Of a stretch of 64,000 nt of DNA, positions 42,248 through 51,529 are shown one piece after another; the stretch's first letter is position 1; every line of letters starts with the position of its first letter. Origin of the DNA: Candidatus Hydrogenisulfobacillus filiaventi (GTDB lineage: Bacteria > Bacillota > Sulfobacillia > Sulfobacillales > R501). The position numbers and the translations under genes were made by a program. The notes under the pieces are model-generated. The model ran no database searches. It saw only the letters and a list, made by a program, of their open reading frames with translations, and had not been told where the DNA came from. Where the stretch lies: positions 868,001 to 932,000 of the forward strand of contig LR778114.1 of NCBI GenBank assembly GCA_902809825.1. The letters are read 5' to 3'.

Positions 42248-43188
42248 CCATGGTGTGGTCCGGGGTGACGGGCCTGCTGCTGGCGATGGGTCTGGGGCCG
42301 GGGCTCATCCCCTGGCTGCGGCGGCTCAAGATCGGCCAGGTCATCCGGGAGGCCGGGCCGGAAACGCATCTCAAGAAGGCCGGGGTGCCCACCATGGGCG
42401 GGCTGCTCTTCCTGCTGCCCCTGCCAGTGGTGGGCCTGTTGTGGGCCCGCGGGAGCGGGGAGGCCTGGGCGCTGGTGCTGCTGGCGGTGGGCTACGGCCT
42501 GATCGGGTTTGCGGACGATTACCTGAAGGTGGTCCGCCGCCGGTCGTTGGGGCTCCGCGCCCGCGAGAAGCTGGCGGGGCAGGTGCTGCTGGCCGCCGCC
42601 TTTGTCTGGTATGCGCATTACGCCCTGGGGGCCGACCGGCGCTGGCTGCTGCCCTTCGGGCTGCCGCCGATCGCCCATCCCGGCTGGTGGGCTCCCCTGG
42701 TCTCGGTCCTGGCCATCATCGGCACCGCCAACGCCGTCAACCTGACCGACGGGCTGGACGGGCTGGCGGGCGGGTCAGCCGCCATCGCGGTGGCGGGTCT
42801 GGCCGTGCTGTTGGCGGCCCAGGGGGCGACCGCGGCCCTGGTGGTGGCGTTGGGCCTGTTAGGGGGGCTGGTGGGTTTCCTGCGGTTCAACCTGCACCCC
42901 GCCCGGCTCATCATGGGCGACACCGGTTCCCTTGCCCTGGGGGCCGCGCTGGCCGGGCTGGCGGTGGTGGGGCAGCGGGTGCTCTTCTTGCCGGTGGTGG
43001 GAATCCTGTTCGTCCTCGAGGCCCTGTCCGTCATCCTGCAGGTGGCCAGCTACCGTTGGCGGGGCCGGCGCATCTTCCGCATGAGCCCCCTGCATCACCA
43101 TTTCGAGCTGAGCGGCTGGAGCGAGGAGCGGGTGGTGACCGTCTTCTGGCTCATTGCCCTGGCCGGGACCCTGCTGGCCTGGTTGTAG
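42244..43188 (+). CDS. mraY: Phospho-MurNAc-pentapeptide transferase MraY
   Basis: A 314-residue membrane enzyme making lipid I from UDP-MurNAc-pentapeptide and undecaprenyl phosphate. Hallmarks: GFADDYLKV (catalytic Asp pair), NAVNLTDGLDGLAGG, the MGDTGSLALG loop and the cytoplasmic HHHFEL. About ten helices. ATG 42244 overlaps murF by four bases. Only 17 bases separate it from ftsW, leaving no room for murD, which usually stands here. Confidence 0.96.
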   Translation: MTMVWSGVTGLLLAMGLGPGLIPWLRRLKIGQVIREAGPETHLKKAGVPTMGGLLFLLPLPVVGLLWARGSGEAWALVLLAVGYGLIGFADDYLKVVRRRSLGLRAREKLAGQVLLAAAFVWYAHYALGADRRWLLPFGLPPIAHPGWWAPLVSVLAIIGTANAVNLTDGLDGLAGGSAAIAVAGLAVLLAAQGATAALVVALGLLGGLVGFLRFNLHPARLIMGDTGSLALGAALAGLAVVGQRVLFLPVVGILFVLEALSVILQVASYRWRGRRIFRMSPLHHHFELSGWSEERVVTVFWLIALAGTLLAWL

Positions 43189-43205
43189 GGAAGGGGGAGC
43201 ATGCA

Positions 43206-44321
43206 GTGGCTGCGACGGTGGTGCGCACCGGAGGCCGGGAACGGACCGACTACGTGCTGCTGCTGGCGGTGCTGGGGCTGCTGGCTCTGGGCACGATTGC
43301 CGTGTTTTCGGCCAGTGCTGAGGATGCCCTGGCTGCCCATCATCCGGCCTACTATTTCGCCGTCCGTCAGCTCGCCTGGGCGGGGCTGGGACTGGTGGCC
43401 ATGGTCAGCGCCTCCCGGGTGGATTACTGGCGCTATCAGCGCTGGGGCTTCCTGGTTTTCGCGGTGAGCGTGGTGCTGCTGGCGCTGGTGCTGGTGCCCG
43501 GCATCGGGCGGGAGATTAACGGGTCGCGGCGCTGGATCGGGAGCGGCAGCCTGGTGCTGCAACCCTCGGAGCTGGCCAAGCTGGGCATGGTGCTGCTGTT
43601 TGCCCGCCTCTTCAGCCTGCATCAGGACCGCATCGGCGATTTCTGGCGGGGGGTGGTGCCCCATCTGGCCCTGGCCGGGGTGGTGTTCGCCCTGGTGCTG
43701 GCCGAGCCCGACCTCGGCACCACCATCGCCCTGGCGGCCACCTTCTTTGTCATGCTGTTTATGGCCGGCCTGCGCTGGCGGCACCTGGCCGGCCTGGTGG
43801 TCACCGGCACGCCGGTGCTGGCCTGGGCCATGCTGGGGGAGACCTACCGCCGCAACCGCCTGCTGGCGTTTCTCGACCCCTGGAAGCATCCCCTGACTTA
43901 CGGGTTTCACACCATCCAGGCCCTCCTGGCCCTGGGGTCCGGCGGTCTCCTGGGGGTGGGCTTGGGCTTCTCACGCCAGGCCTTCGGCTTTCTGCCCGAG
44001 GATTATACCGATTTTATCTTTGCCATTTTAGGCGAGGAACTGGGGCTGGTGGGAACCCTGACCGTGGTCATCCTGTTCGCGGTGGTCACCTGGCGCGGCT
44101 ACCGCATCGCCATGCGGGCCCCCGACAGCTACAGCGCCCTGCTGGCGGCGGGGGTGACGACCGTGATCGCGGTGCAGGCGGCCATCAACATGGGGGTGGT
44201 GACGGCCACCCTGCCGGTGACCGGGATCACCCTGCCCTTCATCAGTTACGGGGGATCCTCCCTGGTGCTGAGCCTGACGGGCGTGGGCATCCTCCTCAAT
44301 ATCAGCCGGCACAGCACCTGA
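43206..44321 (+). CDS. ftsW: Septal peptidoglycan glycosyltransferase FtsW
   Basis: A 371-residue SEDS-family membrane protein with about ten helices. Family landmarks are INGSRRWIG, LQPSELAKLG, LAEPDLGTTIAL, FLPEDYTDFIFAILGEELG and LPFISYGGSSL. It polymerises lipid II at the septum with a partner class B PBP. The start is GTG 43206, six bases behind GGGGGAG; no ATG in frame lies between the mraY stop and the first helix. Confidence 0.95.
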   Translation: MAATVVRTGGRERTDYVLLLAVLGLLALGTIAVFSASAEDALAAHHPAYYFAVRQLAWAGLGLVAMVSASRVDYWRYQRWGFLVFAVSVVLLALVLVPGIGREINGSRRWIGSGSLVLQPSELAKLGMVLLFARLFSLHQDRIGDFWRGVVPHLALAGVVFALVLAEPDLGTTIALAATFFVMLFMAGLRWRHLAGLVVTGTPVLAWAMLGETYRRNRLLAFLDPWKHPLTYGFHTIQALLALGSGGLLGVGLGFSRQAFGFLPEDYTDFIFAILGEELGLVGTLTVVILFAVVTWRGYRIAMRAPDSYSALLAAGVTTVIAVQAAINMGVVTATLPVTGITLPFISYGGSSLVLSLTGVGILLNISRHST

Positions 44322-44375
44322 CGCCGGCGCGTAGCGTAGGGCAGATGAAGCATGGCGCAAGGGAGCGGGACGGCA

Positions 44376-45506
44376 ATGCGACTGGTGGTGAGCGGCGGTG
44401 GAACCGGCGGGCACATTTACCCTGCCCTGGCCATCGCTGCCGCCGTTCGCAGGGCGTGCCCGTCCTGCGAGGTCTTCTATGTGGGAACCGACCGTGGCCT
44501 GGAGCGGGAGCTGGCGGCCCGTGAACAGGTGCCGTATTATGCCGTGCACGCCCGCGGTCTCCTGGGCCGGGGCCTGGGCGGGAAGATCCGGGGCGGCCTG
44601 GCGGCGGTGCGGGCGCTGGGGGAGGCCTGGCGGCTGCTGCGGCGTCTGCGGCCCCAGGCGGTGGTGGGGACCGGCGGTTATGTCACCGGCCCGGTGGGCC
44701 TCGCCGCCGCCTGGCTGCACATCCCGCTCTTGCTGCAGGAACAGAATGTCTATCCCGGCTGGACCAACCGGGTGCTGGCCCGGCGGGCGCGGCTGGTGGT
44801 GATCCCCTTTCCGGAGGTCCGACGCTACCTGCCGCCCGGCACGCCCACCCTGGTGGCGGGCAACCCGGTGCGGGCGCAACGCAGCCGGTCCCCGGCGGAG
44901 GCCAAGGCCGCCCTCGGCCTGGACCCGCAGAGCCGGGTGCTGCTCATCACCGGCGGCAGCCAGGGGGCGGCTGCCATCAACCGCCTGGCGCGGACCCTGG
45001 CGGAGCGCTGGGGGCGGTACCCCGGCTGGCATCTCTACTGGGCGTACGGCAGCCGCTACCCGGCGCCCTACCCCGACGGGCAGGCGCCGGCGGGGGTGCA
45101 CCCCGCCCCCTATTTCTACGACCTGCCGCGCCTGTATGAGGCCGCAGACCTCTTCATAGGGCGGGCAGGGGCCATGACGGTCAGCGAGTGCCTGGCCTTC
45201 GGGCTGGCGGCGGTGCTGGTCCCATCCCCCAACGTGGCCGAGGACCACCAGACCCGCAATGCCGCCCTGCTGGCGGACAAGGGGGCTGCTCTGCTGCTGC
45301 CCGAGACGCGCCTGGATCAACCGGAGGCCCTGACGGCGGTGGAGGAGCTGATAGCGGACGAGGCGCGGCGGGCAGCCATGGCCGAGCGGGCCCATGCGCT
45401 CTATCGGCCGGGATCGGCGGAGGCAATCGCGGCGGCGGTGTTGGCGGCCATGCGCGGCCGCGGCGGGCTGCGGGATCCGCAGGCGGCCGGGGCCGGACGT
45501 TCCTGA
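44376..45506 (+). CDS. murG: UDP-GlcNAc--lipid I N-acetylglucosaminyltransferase MurG
   Basis: A 376-residue GT28 glycosyltransferase making lipid II. N-terminal MRLVVSGGGTGGHIYPAL, the LLLQEQNVYPGWTNR loop and the donor-binding LLITGGSQGA and RAGAMTVSECLAFG segments are present. ATG 44376 matches the family start, with GGGAGC nine bases upstream; ATG 44352 would add eight residues. Follows ftsW by 54 bases. Confidence 0.95.
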   Translation: MRLVVSGGGTGGHIYPALAIAAAVRRACPSCEVFYVGTDRGLERELAAREQVPYYAVHARGLLGRGLGGKIRGGLAAVRALGEAWRLLRRLRPQAVVGTGGYVTGPVGLAAAWLHIPLLLQEQNVYPGWTNRVLARRARLVVIPFPEVRRYLPPGTPTLVAGNPVRAQRSRSPAEAKAALGLDPQSRVLLITGGSQGAAAINRLARTLAERWGRYPGWHLYWAYGSRYPAPYPDGQAPAGVHPAPYFYDLPRLYEAADLFIGRAGAMTVSECLAFGLAAVLVPSPNVAEDHQTRNAALLADKGAALLLPETRLDQPEALTAVEELIADEARRAAMAERAHALYRPGSAEAIAAAVLAAMRGRGGLRDPQAAGAGRS

Positions 45507-45517
45507 GGCGGGAGGCG

Positions 45518-46519
45518 ATGGCGGTGGGACCCGGGGAGGCGGTGACGGCACCGCTGGTGCGGGACCTGCGTAGGCTGACGGACGCGGTGCGGGAGGCGGA
45601 ACCCATGGCCCGCCACACCACCTTCCGCATCGGGGGCCCGGCCGATGTCTACGTGGAACCGGAGGACCGGGACCGGCTGGTGGCGGTGCTGGACTATCTG
45701 ACGGCGCGCGGCGTGCCGTACCAGGTGGTCGGCCAGGGCAGCAATCTGCTGGTGGCGGACGCCGGGGTGCGGGGCGTGGTGGTCTCGCCGGTGAAGGCGT
45801 TGCGCCGGCTCGACTTCGAGGGCCGGCGCGCGCGGGCGGGGGCGGGCGTGCTGCTGACCCAGCTGGCCCACGCCGCCCGCCGCCGGGCACTCGCCGGCTG
45901 CGAATTCGCCGTGGCCATCCCTGGGACCCTGGGCGGCGGCCTGTTCATGAACGCGGGGGCTCACGGCTCCTCGCTGGCAGCGGTGGTAGCGGCGGCGGAG
46001 GTGTGGACGCCGGAACGCGGGGTGGTGCGCCTGCCGGCGGCGGAGCTGGGCCTGAGCTATCGGCACAGCCGCCTTTGGGAGGCGGGGTGGGTGGTGCTGG
46101 AGGCCTGGCTGGAGCTGGAGCCGGACAGCGGGGAGGCCATCACCGCCCGCATGCGGCACGTGGTGGCCGTGCGCCGGCGCACCCAGCCGGTGGGGCATCC
46201 CAATGCCGGCAGCGTTTTCAAGAATCCGCCGCAGGATTATGCCGGGCGCCTGATCGATGCCGTAGGGGCCAAGGGCTGGCGCGTGGGCGGGGCGGAGGTC
46301 TCCTCCCTGCATGCCAACTTCATCAACAACCGGGGCGGGGCCCGGGCCGCGGATGTGCTGTGCCTGATGCGCCGCATCCGGGCGGCCGTGCACCGGGAAT
46401 ACGGGGTGATCCTGCGCCCGGAGGTGCGGTGGGTGGGTCCCCCCGCCGGAGGGGAGGGGACGACATGGGAGAATTTGTGGTGCAGGGAGGACGCCGGCTG
46501 GCCGGAACCCTGCGCGTAA
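45518..46519 (+). CDS. murB: UDP-N-acetylenolpyruvoylglucosamine reductase MurB
   Basis: A 333-residue FAD enzyme, second step of UDP-MurNAc synthesis. HTTFRIGGPADVYVEP and VVGQGSNLLVAD (FAD-binding), IPGTLGGGLFMNAGA, and the catalytic serine in NAGSVFKNP identify a type II MurB. ATG 45518 follows GGCGGGAGGCG. The last ~18 codons extend past the family end and overlap murA by 55 bases. Confidence 0.94.
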   Translation: MAVGPGEAVTAPLVRDLRRLTDAVREAEPMARHTTFRIGGPADVYVEPEDRDRLVAVLDYLTARGVPYQVVGQGSNLLVADAGVRGVVVSPVKALRRLDFEGRRARAGAGVLLTQLAHAARRRALAGCEFAVAIPGTLGGGLFMNAGAHGSSLAAVVAAAEVWTPERGVVRLPAAELGLSYRHSRLWEAGWVVLEAWLELEPDSGEAITARMRHVVAVRRRTQPVGHPNAGSVFKNPPQDYAGRLIDAVGAKGWRVGGAEVSSLHANFINNRGGARAADVLCLMRRIRAAVHREYGVILRPEVRWVGPPAGGEGTTWENLWCREDAGWPEPCA

Positions 46520-47730
46520 ACGGGGCCAAGAACGCGGTGCTGCCCTTGATGGCGGCCAGCCTGCTGGCCGACCGCCCGGTGTTCCTGGAAGGGGTGCCCG
46601 ACCTCACGGATGTGGAGGTGATGGTGGCCGTCCTCCGCGCCTTGGGTGCGGTGGTGGAGCGCGACGGGGACGCCCTCACCATCGATCCCCGTCCGGTTCA
46701 GGGCTATGCGGTGCCGGCGGAGCTTATGCAGCGCATGCGGGCCTCCATGTTCGTACTGGGGCCGCTCCTGGCCCGCATGGGGCGGGCGGAGATGGTGCAG
46801 CCGGGCGGGTGTGCCATCGGTGAGCGGCCGGTGGACCTGCACCTGCACGGACTGGCCGCGTTAGGGGCGCGGGTGGAGGAGGACGGGCCGGTCACCCGCC
46901 TGGTGGCCGAGCGGCCGTTGCGGGGGGCTGATATCCACCTGGCCTATCCCTCGGTGGGCGCCACCGAGAACCTAATGATGGCGGCCGCGGGGGCGCAGGG
47001 GGAGACCCACATCCAGAACGCGGCCCAGGAGCCGGAGATTGTGGACCTGGCGGTGCTGCTGTCCGAGATGGGGGTGACGGTGCGGGGGGCCGGCACCCCC
47101 CTCATCCGGGTGGTGGGCCGCGCGGGCCCCTTAAGCGGCGGGGTGCGGCACGCGGTCATTCCCGACCGCATCGAAGCCGGCACCTTCCTCCTGGCGGCCG
47201 CGGCCACCGGGGGCGAGGTGGTGCTCGACAACGCCCTGGCGGTGCACCTGCCCGGCCTGCTGGAGGTGCTGCGGGAGGCCGGGGCGGAGGTCTGGAGCCC
47301 GCGGCCGGACGCGGTAGCGCTGGCGGCGCCCGAAACCTATCCCCCGGCCCGCATCACCGTCCAGACCGGTCCCTATCCCGGCTTCGCCACCGACCTGCAG
47401 TCGCCCCTGACCGCGTTTCTGACCCGGGTGCCGGGGATGCACACGGTGGTGGAGCGGGTGTTTGAGAACCGCATGGGCTATGTGCGGGAACTGGTGCGGA
47501 TGGGGGCCCAGATTGGGGTCGACCGCCGGGTGGCCACCGTACACGGCGGCACCCCGCTGCACGGGGCCACAGTGGTGGCCCGCGACCTGCGGGCGGGCGC
47601 CGCCCTGATCATCGCGGCCCTGGCTGCGGAAGGGGAGACGGTGGTGCAGGGGGCGGAACTCATCGAGCGCGGGTATGAGCGGCTGGCCGACCGTCTGGGG
47701 GCGCTGGGGGCCCGCATCGCCCGCCGGTGA
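46465..47730 (+). CDS. murA: UDP-GlcNAc 1-carboxyvinyltransferase MurA
   Basis: A 421-residue enolpyruvyl transferase, first committed step of peptidoglycan synthesis. The Lys-Asn pair is in NGAKNAVLPLM and the catalytic Cys116, the fosfomycin target, in QPGGCAIGERPVDLHL. ATG 46465 has GGAGGGGAGGGG just before it, inside the murB reading frame, giving a 55-base overlap. Later steps (MurC, MurD) are not encoded in this cluster. Confidence 0.95.
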   Translation: MGEFVVQGGRRLAGTLRVNGAKNAVLPLMAASLLADRPVFLEGVPDLTDVEVMVAVLRALGAVVERDGDALTIDPRPVQGYAVPAELMQRMRASMFVLGPLLARMGRAEMVQPGGCAIGERPVDLHLHGLAALGARVEEDGPVTRLVAERPLRGADIHLAYPSVGATENLMMAAAGAQGETHIQNAAQEPEIVDLAVLLSEMGVTVRGAGTPLIRVVGRAGPLSGGVRHAVIPDRIEAGTFLLAAAATGGEVVLDNALAVHLPGLLEVLREAGAEVWSPRPDAVALAAPETYPPARITVQTGPYPGFATDLQSPLTAFLTRVPGMHTVVERVFENRMGYVRELVRMGAQIGVDRRVATVHGGTPLHGATVVARDLRAGAALIIAALAAEGETVVQGAELIERGYERLADRLGALGARIARR

Positions 47731-47782
47731 GGCGGGAGGTTATACTGGAGCCCGGAAGCGCAGGCAGGAAGGGGGGAGGCGG

Positions 47783-48505
47783 GTGGCCGGACGCGGCGGC
47801 CTCGGCCCGGCAGCGGGGACGGTGCTGGCGGGGGTGGCACTGCTGCTGGGCTTTCTGGTTACCCAGGACGTGCGCACGGTGGCGTTTCTCGACCGCACCG
47901 TCACCGCGCGCGAAGGGCGCATCCTGGGGGCGCTGGTCACCCAGACCGCGGACGCGGACGCCCGCCTGGCCCGACAGGCCGCCGCCCTGCGGGCCGCCCT
48001 CGGATCCGGCTCCCTGGCCCCGCCGGCCGGCAGTGCGCGCCGGCGGGCAGCCCTGGCTGCCGCCCGGGCGGCGGCGGGTCTCACTCCGGTCAGCGGGCCG
48101 GGGGTAGTGGTCACCATCAGCGACTCCACCCGCACCGCCTATCCGGGCGAGCCGGCCCTATTCCAGCTGGTGCATGACCAGTACGTGCTGCACGTGGTGG
48201 GGCTGCTGGCGGCGGCCGGGGCGCAGGCGGTGGCGGTCAACGGGCAGCGCTACGGGATGGAGAGCGCCATCTTCTGTGCCGGGCCGACCATTAGCGTCAA
48301 CGGGGTGAAGGAGGCCTCCCCCTATGTGGTGACGGCGGTGGGGCCGCCCGGCGCCTTGCTGGGGGCGCTGGCCGCGGATCCCGACATCCAGGGCTGGAGC
48401 CAGTTTGTCTCCATTCAATACCGGAGCCGTGACCGGGTGACGGTGCCTCCCTACAGTCCGCCCCCGGGCGGCCTGACCTGGGTGCGGGCCGGGAGCGGGT
48501 CCTAG
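47783..48505 (+). CDS. DUF881 family membrane-anchored protein
   Basis: A 240-residue protein with one N-terminal helix (GTVLAGVALLLGFLVTQDV), a short coiled coil, then the DUF881 core with SGPGVVVTISDS, LVHDQYVLHVVGLLAAAGA and VNGQRYGMESAIFCAGPTISVNG. Members sit beside sbp, ftsA and ftsZ in many Bacillota (YlxW/YlxX). Role unknown; outside-facing by topology. GTG 47783 after GGGGGGAGG. In the usual order ftsQ/divIB would lie near here but is absent. Confidence 0.88.
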   Translation: MAGRGGLGPAAGTVLAGVALLLGFLVTQDVRTVAFLDRTVTAREGRILGALVTQTADADARLARQAAALRAALGSGSLAPPAGSARRRAALAAARAAAGLTPVSGPGVVVTISDSTRTAYPGEPALFQLVHDQYVLHVVGLLAAAGAQAVAVNGQRYGMESAIFCAGPTISVNGVKEASPYVVTAVGPPGALLGALAADPDIQGWSQFVSIQYRSRDRVTVPPYSPPPGGLTWVRAGSGS

Positions 48506-48526
48506 GCACTAGAAAGGCGGTGGGGT

Positions 48527-48913
48527 GTGCTCTGGATTGTGCTGGCCGGGCTCGCGCTCGGCATCCTGGCGGGGATGGCGCTGCCGATTGTGGTACCGGT
48601 ATCCTTCGCCCATTACCTGTCCATCGCCCTGCTGGCGGCCCTCGACTCCGTGTTCGGTGGCATCCGGGCCGGCCTCGACCACCGGTTCGACGGGGTGGTA
48701 TTCGTCACCGGCCTGGTGTCGAATGCCGTCCTGGCCGCCCTGCTGACCTATTTCGGGGACAAGCTCGGGGTGCAGCTATACTACGCGGCGTTATTCGCCT
48801 TCGGTTTCCGCATCTTTCAGAACCTGGGCGCCATCCGGCATCTCCTGCTCGACCGGGCCCGCCACGCCCGGCGGGCGGGGGAACTGGCCGCCGGGCGTGG
48901 CCCCTCCGTGTGA
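48527..48913 (+). CDS. sbp: Small basic protein Sbp (DUF1290)
   Basis: A 128-residue protein with three hydrophobic helices (LAGLALGILAGMALPIVVPV; LSIALLAALDSVFGGIRAGL; GLVSNAVLAALLTYFGDKLG) and the conserved ALDSVFGGIRAGL pattern of DUF1290. Stands between DUF881 and ftsA as in Bacillus. Function is not established. GTG 48527 follows AGAAAGGCGGTGGG. Confidence 0.9.
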   Translation: MLWIVLAGLALGILAGMALPIVVPVSFAHYLSIALLAALDSVFGGIRAGLDHRFDGVVFVTGLVSNAVLAALLTYFGDKLGVQLYYAALFAFGFRIFQNLGAIRHLLLDRARHARRAGELAAGRGPSV

Positions 48914-48984
48914 GCGGGAAGAGCAGGAAAAGCGGCCGGCCGGGCGAAGTGTAACCGGGGCGCAAGCCGGCCGGAGGTGTGACG

Positions 48985-50199
48985 TTGGGTAAGCGGGAAC
49001 TGGTGCTGGCGGTGGACGTGGGGACCACCAAGGCGGCGGGCATGGTGGCGGAGGTGGACCCGGGGGGCCAGCTGGCGGTGTTGGGGGTGGCCGCCACGCC
49101 GGTGGTGGGCGTCCGGCGCGGGCTGGTGGTGGACCTGGAACGGGCGGCGCTGGCGGTGCGGGATGCAGTCAACCGCGCCAACAGCATGGCCGGCAGCAGC
49201 CTCACCCGGGCGGCGGTGGCGGTGGGGGGTGCCCCGCTGGGATCGCTGCCGGTGACGGTGGCGCGGCCGGTGCAGGGGAGCATTACCGCCGACGATGTCC
49301 GCCGCCTGCTGCTGGAGGCGGGGGAGACCCGGGCCGGCAACGGCCAGGAGGCGGTGGAGGCGGTGCTGCAGGAGGCCCGGGTGGACGGCACCGGCGGCAT
49401 CCTCAACCCGGTGGGCATGAGCGCCTCCCGCCTGGAACTGGCGGTGCTGGTCCTCCATGCCCAGGCCCTGGCGGTGCGCAATCTGCGCCGGGTGCTGGCC
49501 CTGGCCGGGCTCTCGCCCTGGCTGTTCACCGCCGCCCCCAAGGCGGCCGCGGAGGCGGTGCTGGGGACCGACGAGCGGCAGCTGGGGGTGGTGCTGCTGG
49601 ACATCGGGGGCGGGACCACCGGCCTGGCCGTCTACCGTCAGGGCCGGCCGGTGCATTTCCGGGTCCTGCCCCTGGGCGGGGATCTGATCACGTCGGATCT
49701 TAGTGTGGGCTTAGGAGTGGTCGCCACCCAGGCCGAACGGTTAAAATTGGACTATGCGCGTGTGGGTCCCGGCACCGTGAGCGAGGGCACGGTCCTGGTG
49801 CGGGCGGTGAACGGCCCCGCGATGCGGTCGATTGCCCTCAAGGACCTTCAGCACATTGTCGCCGCCCGCGTGGACGAATGGGTCGGCTTTGTGGAAAAGG
49901 AATTGCGGCAGGTGTCCTGGAACGGCGGCCCCGCGGCCGGGGTGGTGCTGACCGGCGGCGGCGCCCTTCTGCGGGGGCTCAAGGAGTACCTGGAGGCACG
50001 CTGGGCCTGGCCGGTACGGCTGGGGGTGCCGGCCGACCTGGGCGGACTGTCCGACCTGTCCCGCAATCCGGGCTACGCGGTGGTCGCCGGTGTGGCACGG
50101 ACCGCGGCCCGGCAGGGCCCCGAGCCTCCCGAGCCCGGCTGGTGGCGGCGGCTGCGCGGGGCCTGGACCACACTCCGGCGGATACGGGACATGCCATAG
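48985..50199 (+). CDS. ftsA: Cell division protein FtsA
   Basis: A 404-residue actin-like ATPase that ties FtsZ to the membrane. Phosphate-1 loop [16 protein letters not shown], phosphate-2 [14 protein letters not shown] and adenosine loop [13 protein letters not shown] are present. The last residues ([15 protein letters not shown]) form the amphipathic membrane-targeting helix. TTG 48985 is chosen because GGAGG at 48973-48977 sits seven bases before it; GTG 48979 is only one base from that site. Divergent in sequence but clear in fold and place. Confidence 0.9.
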   Translation: MGKRELVLAVDVGTTKAAGMVAEVDPGGQLAVLGVAATPVVGVRRGLVVDLERAALAVRDAVNRANSMAGSSLTRAAVAVGGAPLGSLPVTVARPVQGSITADDVRRLLLEAGETRAGNGQEAVEAVLQEARVDGTGGILNPVGMSASRLELAVLVLHAQALAVRNLRRVLALAGLSPWLFTAAPKAAAEAVLGTDERQLGVVLLDIGGGTTGLAVYRQGRPVHFRVLPLGGDLITSDLSVGLGVVATQAERLKLDYARVGPGTVSEGTVLVRAVNGPAMRSIALKDLQHIVAARVDEWVGFVEKELRQVSWNGGPAAGVVLTGGGALLRGLKEYLEARWAWPVRLGVPADLGGLSDLSRNPGYAVVAGVARTAARQGPEPPEPGWWRRLRGAWTTLRRIRDMP

Positions 50200-50231
50200 G
50201 CCCAGGGGTCCCCAACCAGGGGGAGGATGCA

Positions 50232-51287
50232 ATGCTCGATTTCGATCAGTCAACGGAGAATTTTGCGGTCATCAAGGTGGTCGGGGTGGGCGGCGGCGGC
50301 TCCAATGCCGTCAACCGCATGATTCAGGCGGGGTTGAAGGGCGTGGAGTTCATCGCCGTCAACACCGACGCCCAGGCCCTGGCCCTCTCCCAGGCCCCCA
50401 CCCGCCTGCAGGTGGGTGCCAAACTGACCAAGGGCCTGGGGGCGGGGGCCAATCCCGAGATCGGGCAGAAGGCGGCCGAGGAGAGCCGGGAGCAAATCGC
50501 CGACGCCCTCAAGGGGGCGGACATGGTCTTCATCACCGCCGGCATGGGCGGGGGGACCGGTACCGGTGCCGCCCCCATTGTGGCCGAGGTGGCCAAAGAG
50601 GTGGGCGCGCTGGCGGTGGGGGTGGTGACCAAGCCCTTCACCTTTGAGGGCCGTCGCCGGCAGCAGTTTGCCGAAAAGGGCACCGCCAACCTCAAGGCCA
50701 AAGTGGACACCCTCATCACCATCCCCAATGACCGCCTGCTGCAGGTGGTGGAGAAGAAGACCACCATCGTCGACGCCTTCCGCATCGCGGATGATGTCCT
50801 GCGGCAGGGCGTACAGGGGATTTCCGACCTGATTGCGGTCCCCGGCCTCATCAATCTCGACTTTGCGGATGTGAAGACCATCATGTCGGAGATGGGCTCC
50901 GCCCTCATGGGGGTCGGGGTCGGCTCCGGCGAGGGCCGGGCGGCGCAGGCGGCCAAGGCCGCGATTTCCAGCCCCCTGCTCGAGACCAGCATCGACGGGG
51001 CCCGCGGCATCCTGCTCAATATCACCGGCGGGTCCGACCTCTCCCTGTTTGAGGTCAATGAGGCGGCCGAGATCGTCATCCAGGCCGCGGATCCCGAGGC
51101 CAACATCATCTTCGGGGCGGTGGTGGACGAGGGCGCCAAGGACGAGGTGCGGGTGACGGTCATTGCCACCGGCTTCACCGGCGAGCACGGCCACCGTCCC
51201 GAGGTGGGCCGGGAAACCCTGGAGATCCGGCCCGAATTCAGCGACGACGAGCTCAACATCCCCGCCTTCCTGCGCCGGCGCGGCTAG
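50232..51287 (+). CDS. ftsZ: Cell division GTPase FtsZ
   Basis: A 351-residue tubulin-like GTPase that forms the Z ring. The GTP-binding signature [10 protein letters not shown], the T3/T7 loops and catalytic Asp region ([15 protein letters not shown]) are intact. The C-terminal peptide [14 protein letters not shown] is the FtsA/SepF-binding tail, with a very short linker. ATG 50232 after GGGAGGATGC. A strong terminator follows. Confidence 0.98.
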   Translation: MLDFDQSTENFAVIKVVGVGGGGSNAVNRMIQAGLKGVEFIAVNTDAQALALSQAPTRLQVGAKLTKGLGAGANPEIGQKAAEESREQIADALKGADMVFITAGMGGGTGTGAAPIVAEVAKEVGALAVGVVTKPFTFEGRRRQQFAEKGTANLKAKVDTLITIPNDRLLQVVEKKTTIVDAFRIADDVLRQGVQGISDLIAVPGLINLDFADVKTIMSEMGSALMGVGVGSGEGRAAQAAKAAISSPLLETSIDGARGILLNITGGSDLSLFEVNEAAEIVIQAADPEANIIFGAVVDEGAKDEVRVTVIATGFTGEHGHRPEVGRETLEIRPEFSDDELNIPAFLRRRG

Positions 51288-51305
51288 GCGCCCCTCCGGC
51301 ACCAC

Positions 51306-51339
51306 GGCCACGAAACCGTTCCGGTTTCGTGGCCTTTTT
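51306..51339 (+). terminator. Rho-independent terminator after ftsZ
   Basis: A 12-base perfect stem (GGCCACGAAACC with GGTTTCGTGGCC), a five-base loop and TTTTT. It separates the division genes from the sporulation genes behind them. Confidence 0.92.
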
Positions 51340-51529
51340 GTCGGGTGATTCCCCGCCGGCGCCGGCAGCGGGTGACAGTCTTCGGAGCACGCGGCCCGCT
51401 ACCATGCCCCCTGGAGTCCGGTGCCGGCCGCCGGGGGCGGACATAACGGCAGACCGGTTCCCATAGCATGGTATTGCCCAACCCGTCCGGGTTCCGGCGG
51501 GCGGCAGTCTCGGGCAGGAGGGAACGCCG

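Noticed and set aside
51335-51350. TTTTTGTCGGG as a Spo0A box before spoIIGA
   Set aside because: It is the T-run of the ftsZ terminator and matches the TTTGTCGAA consensus only partly.
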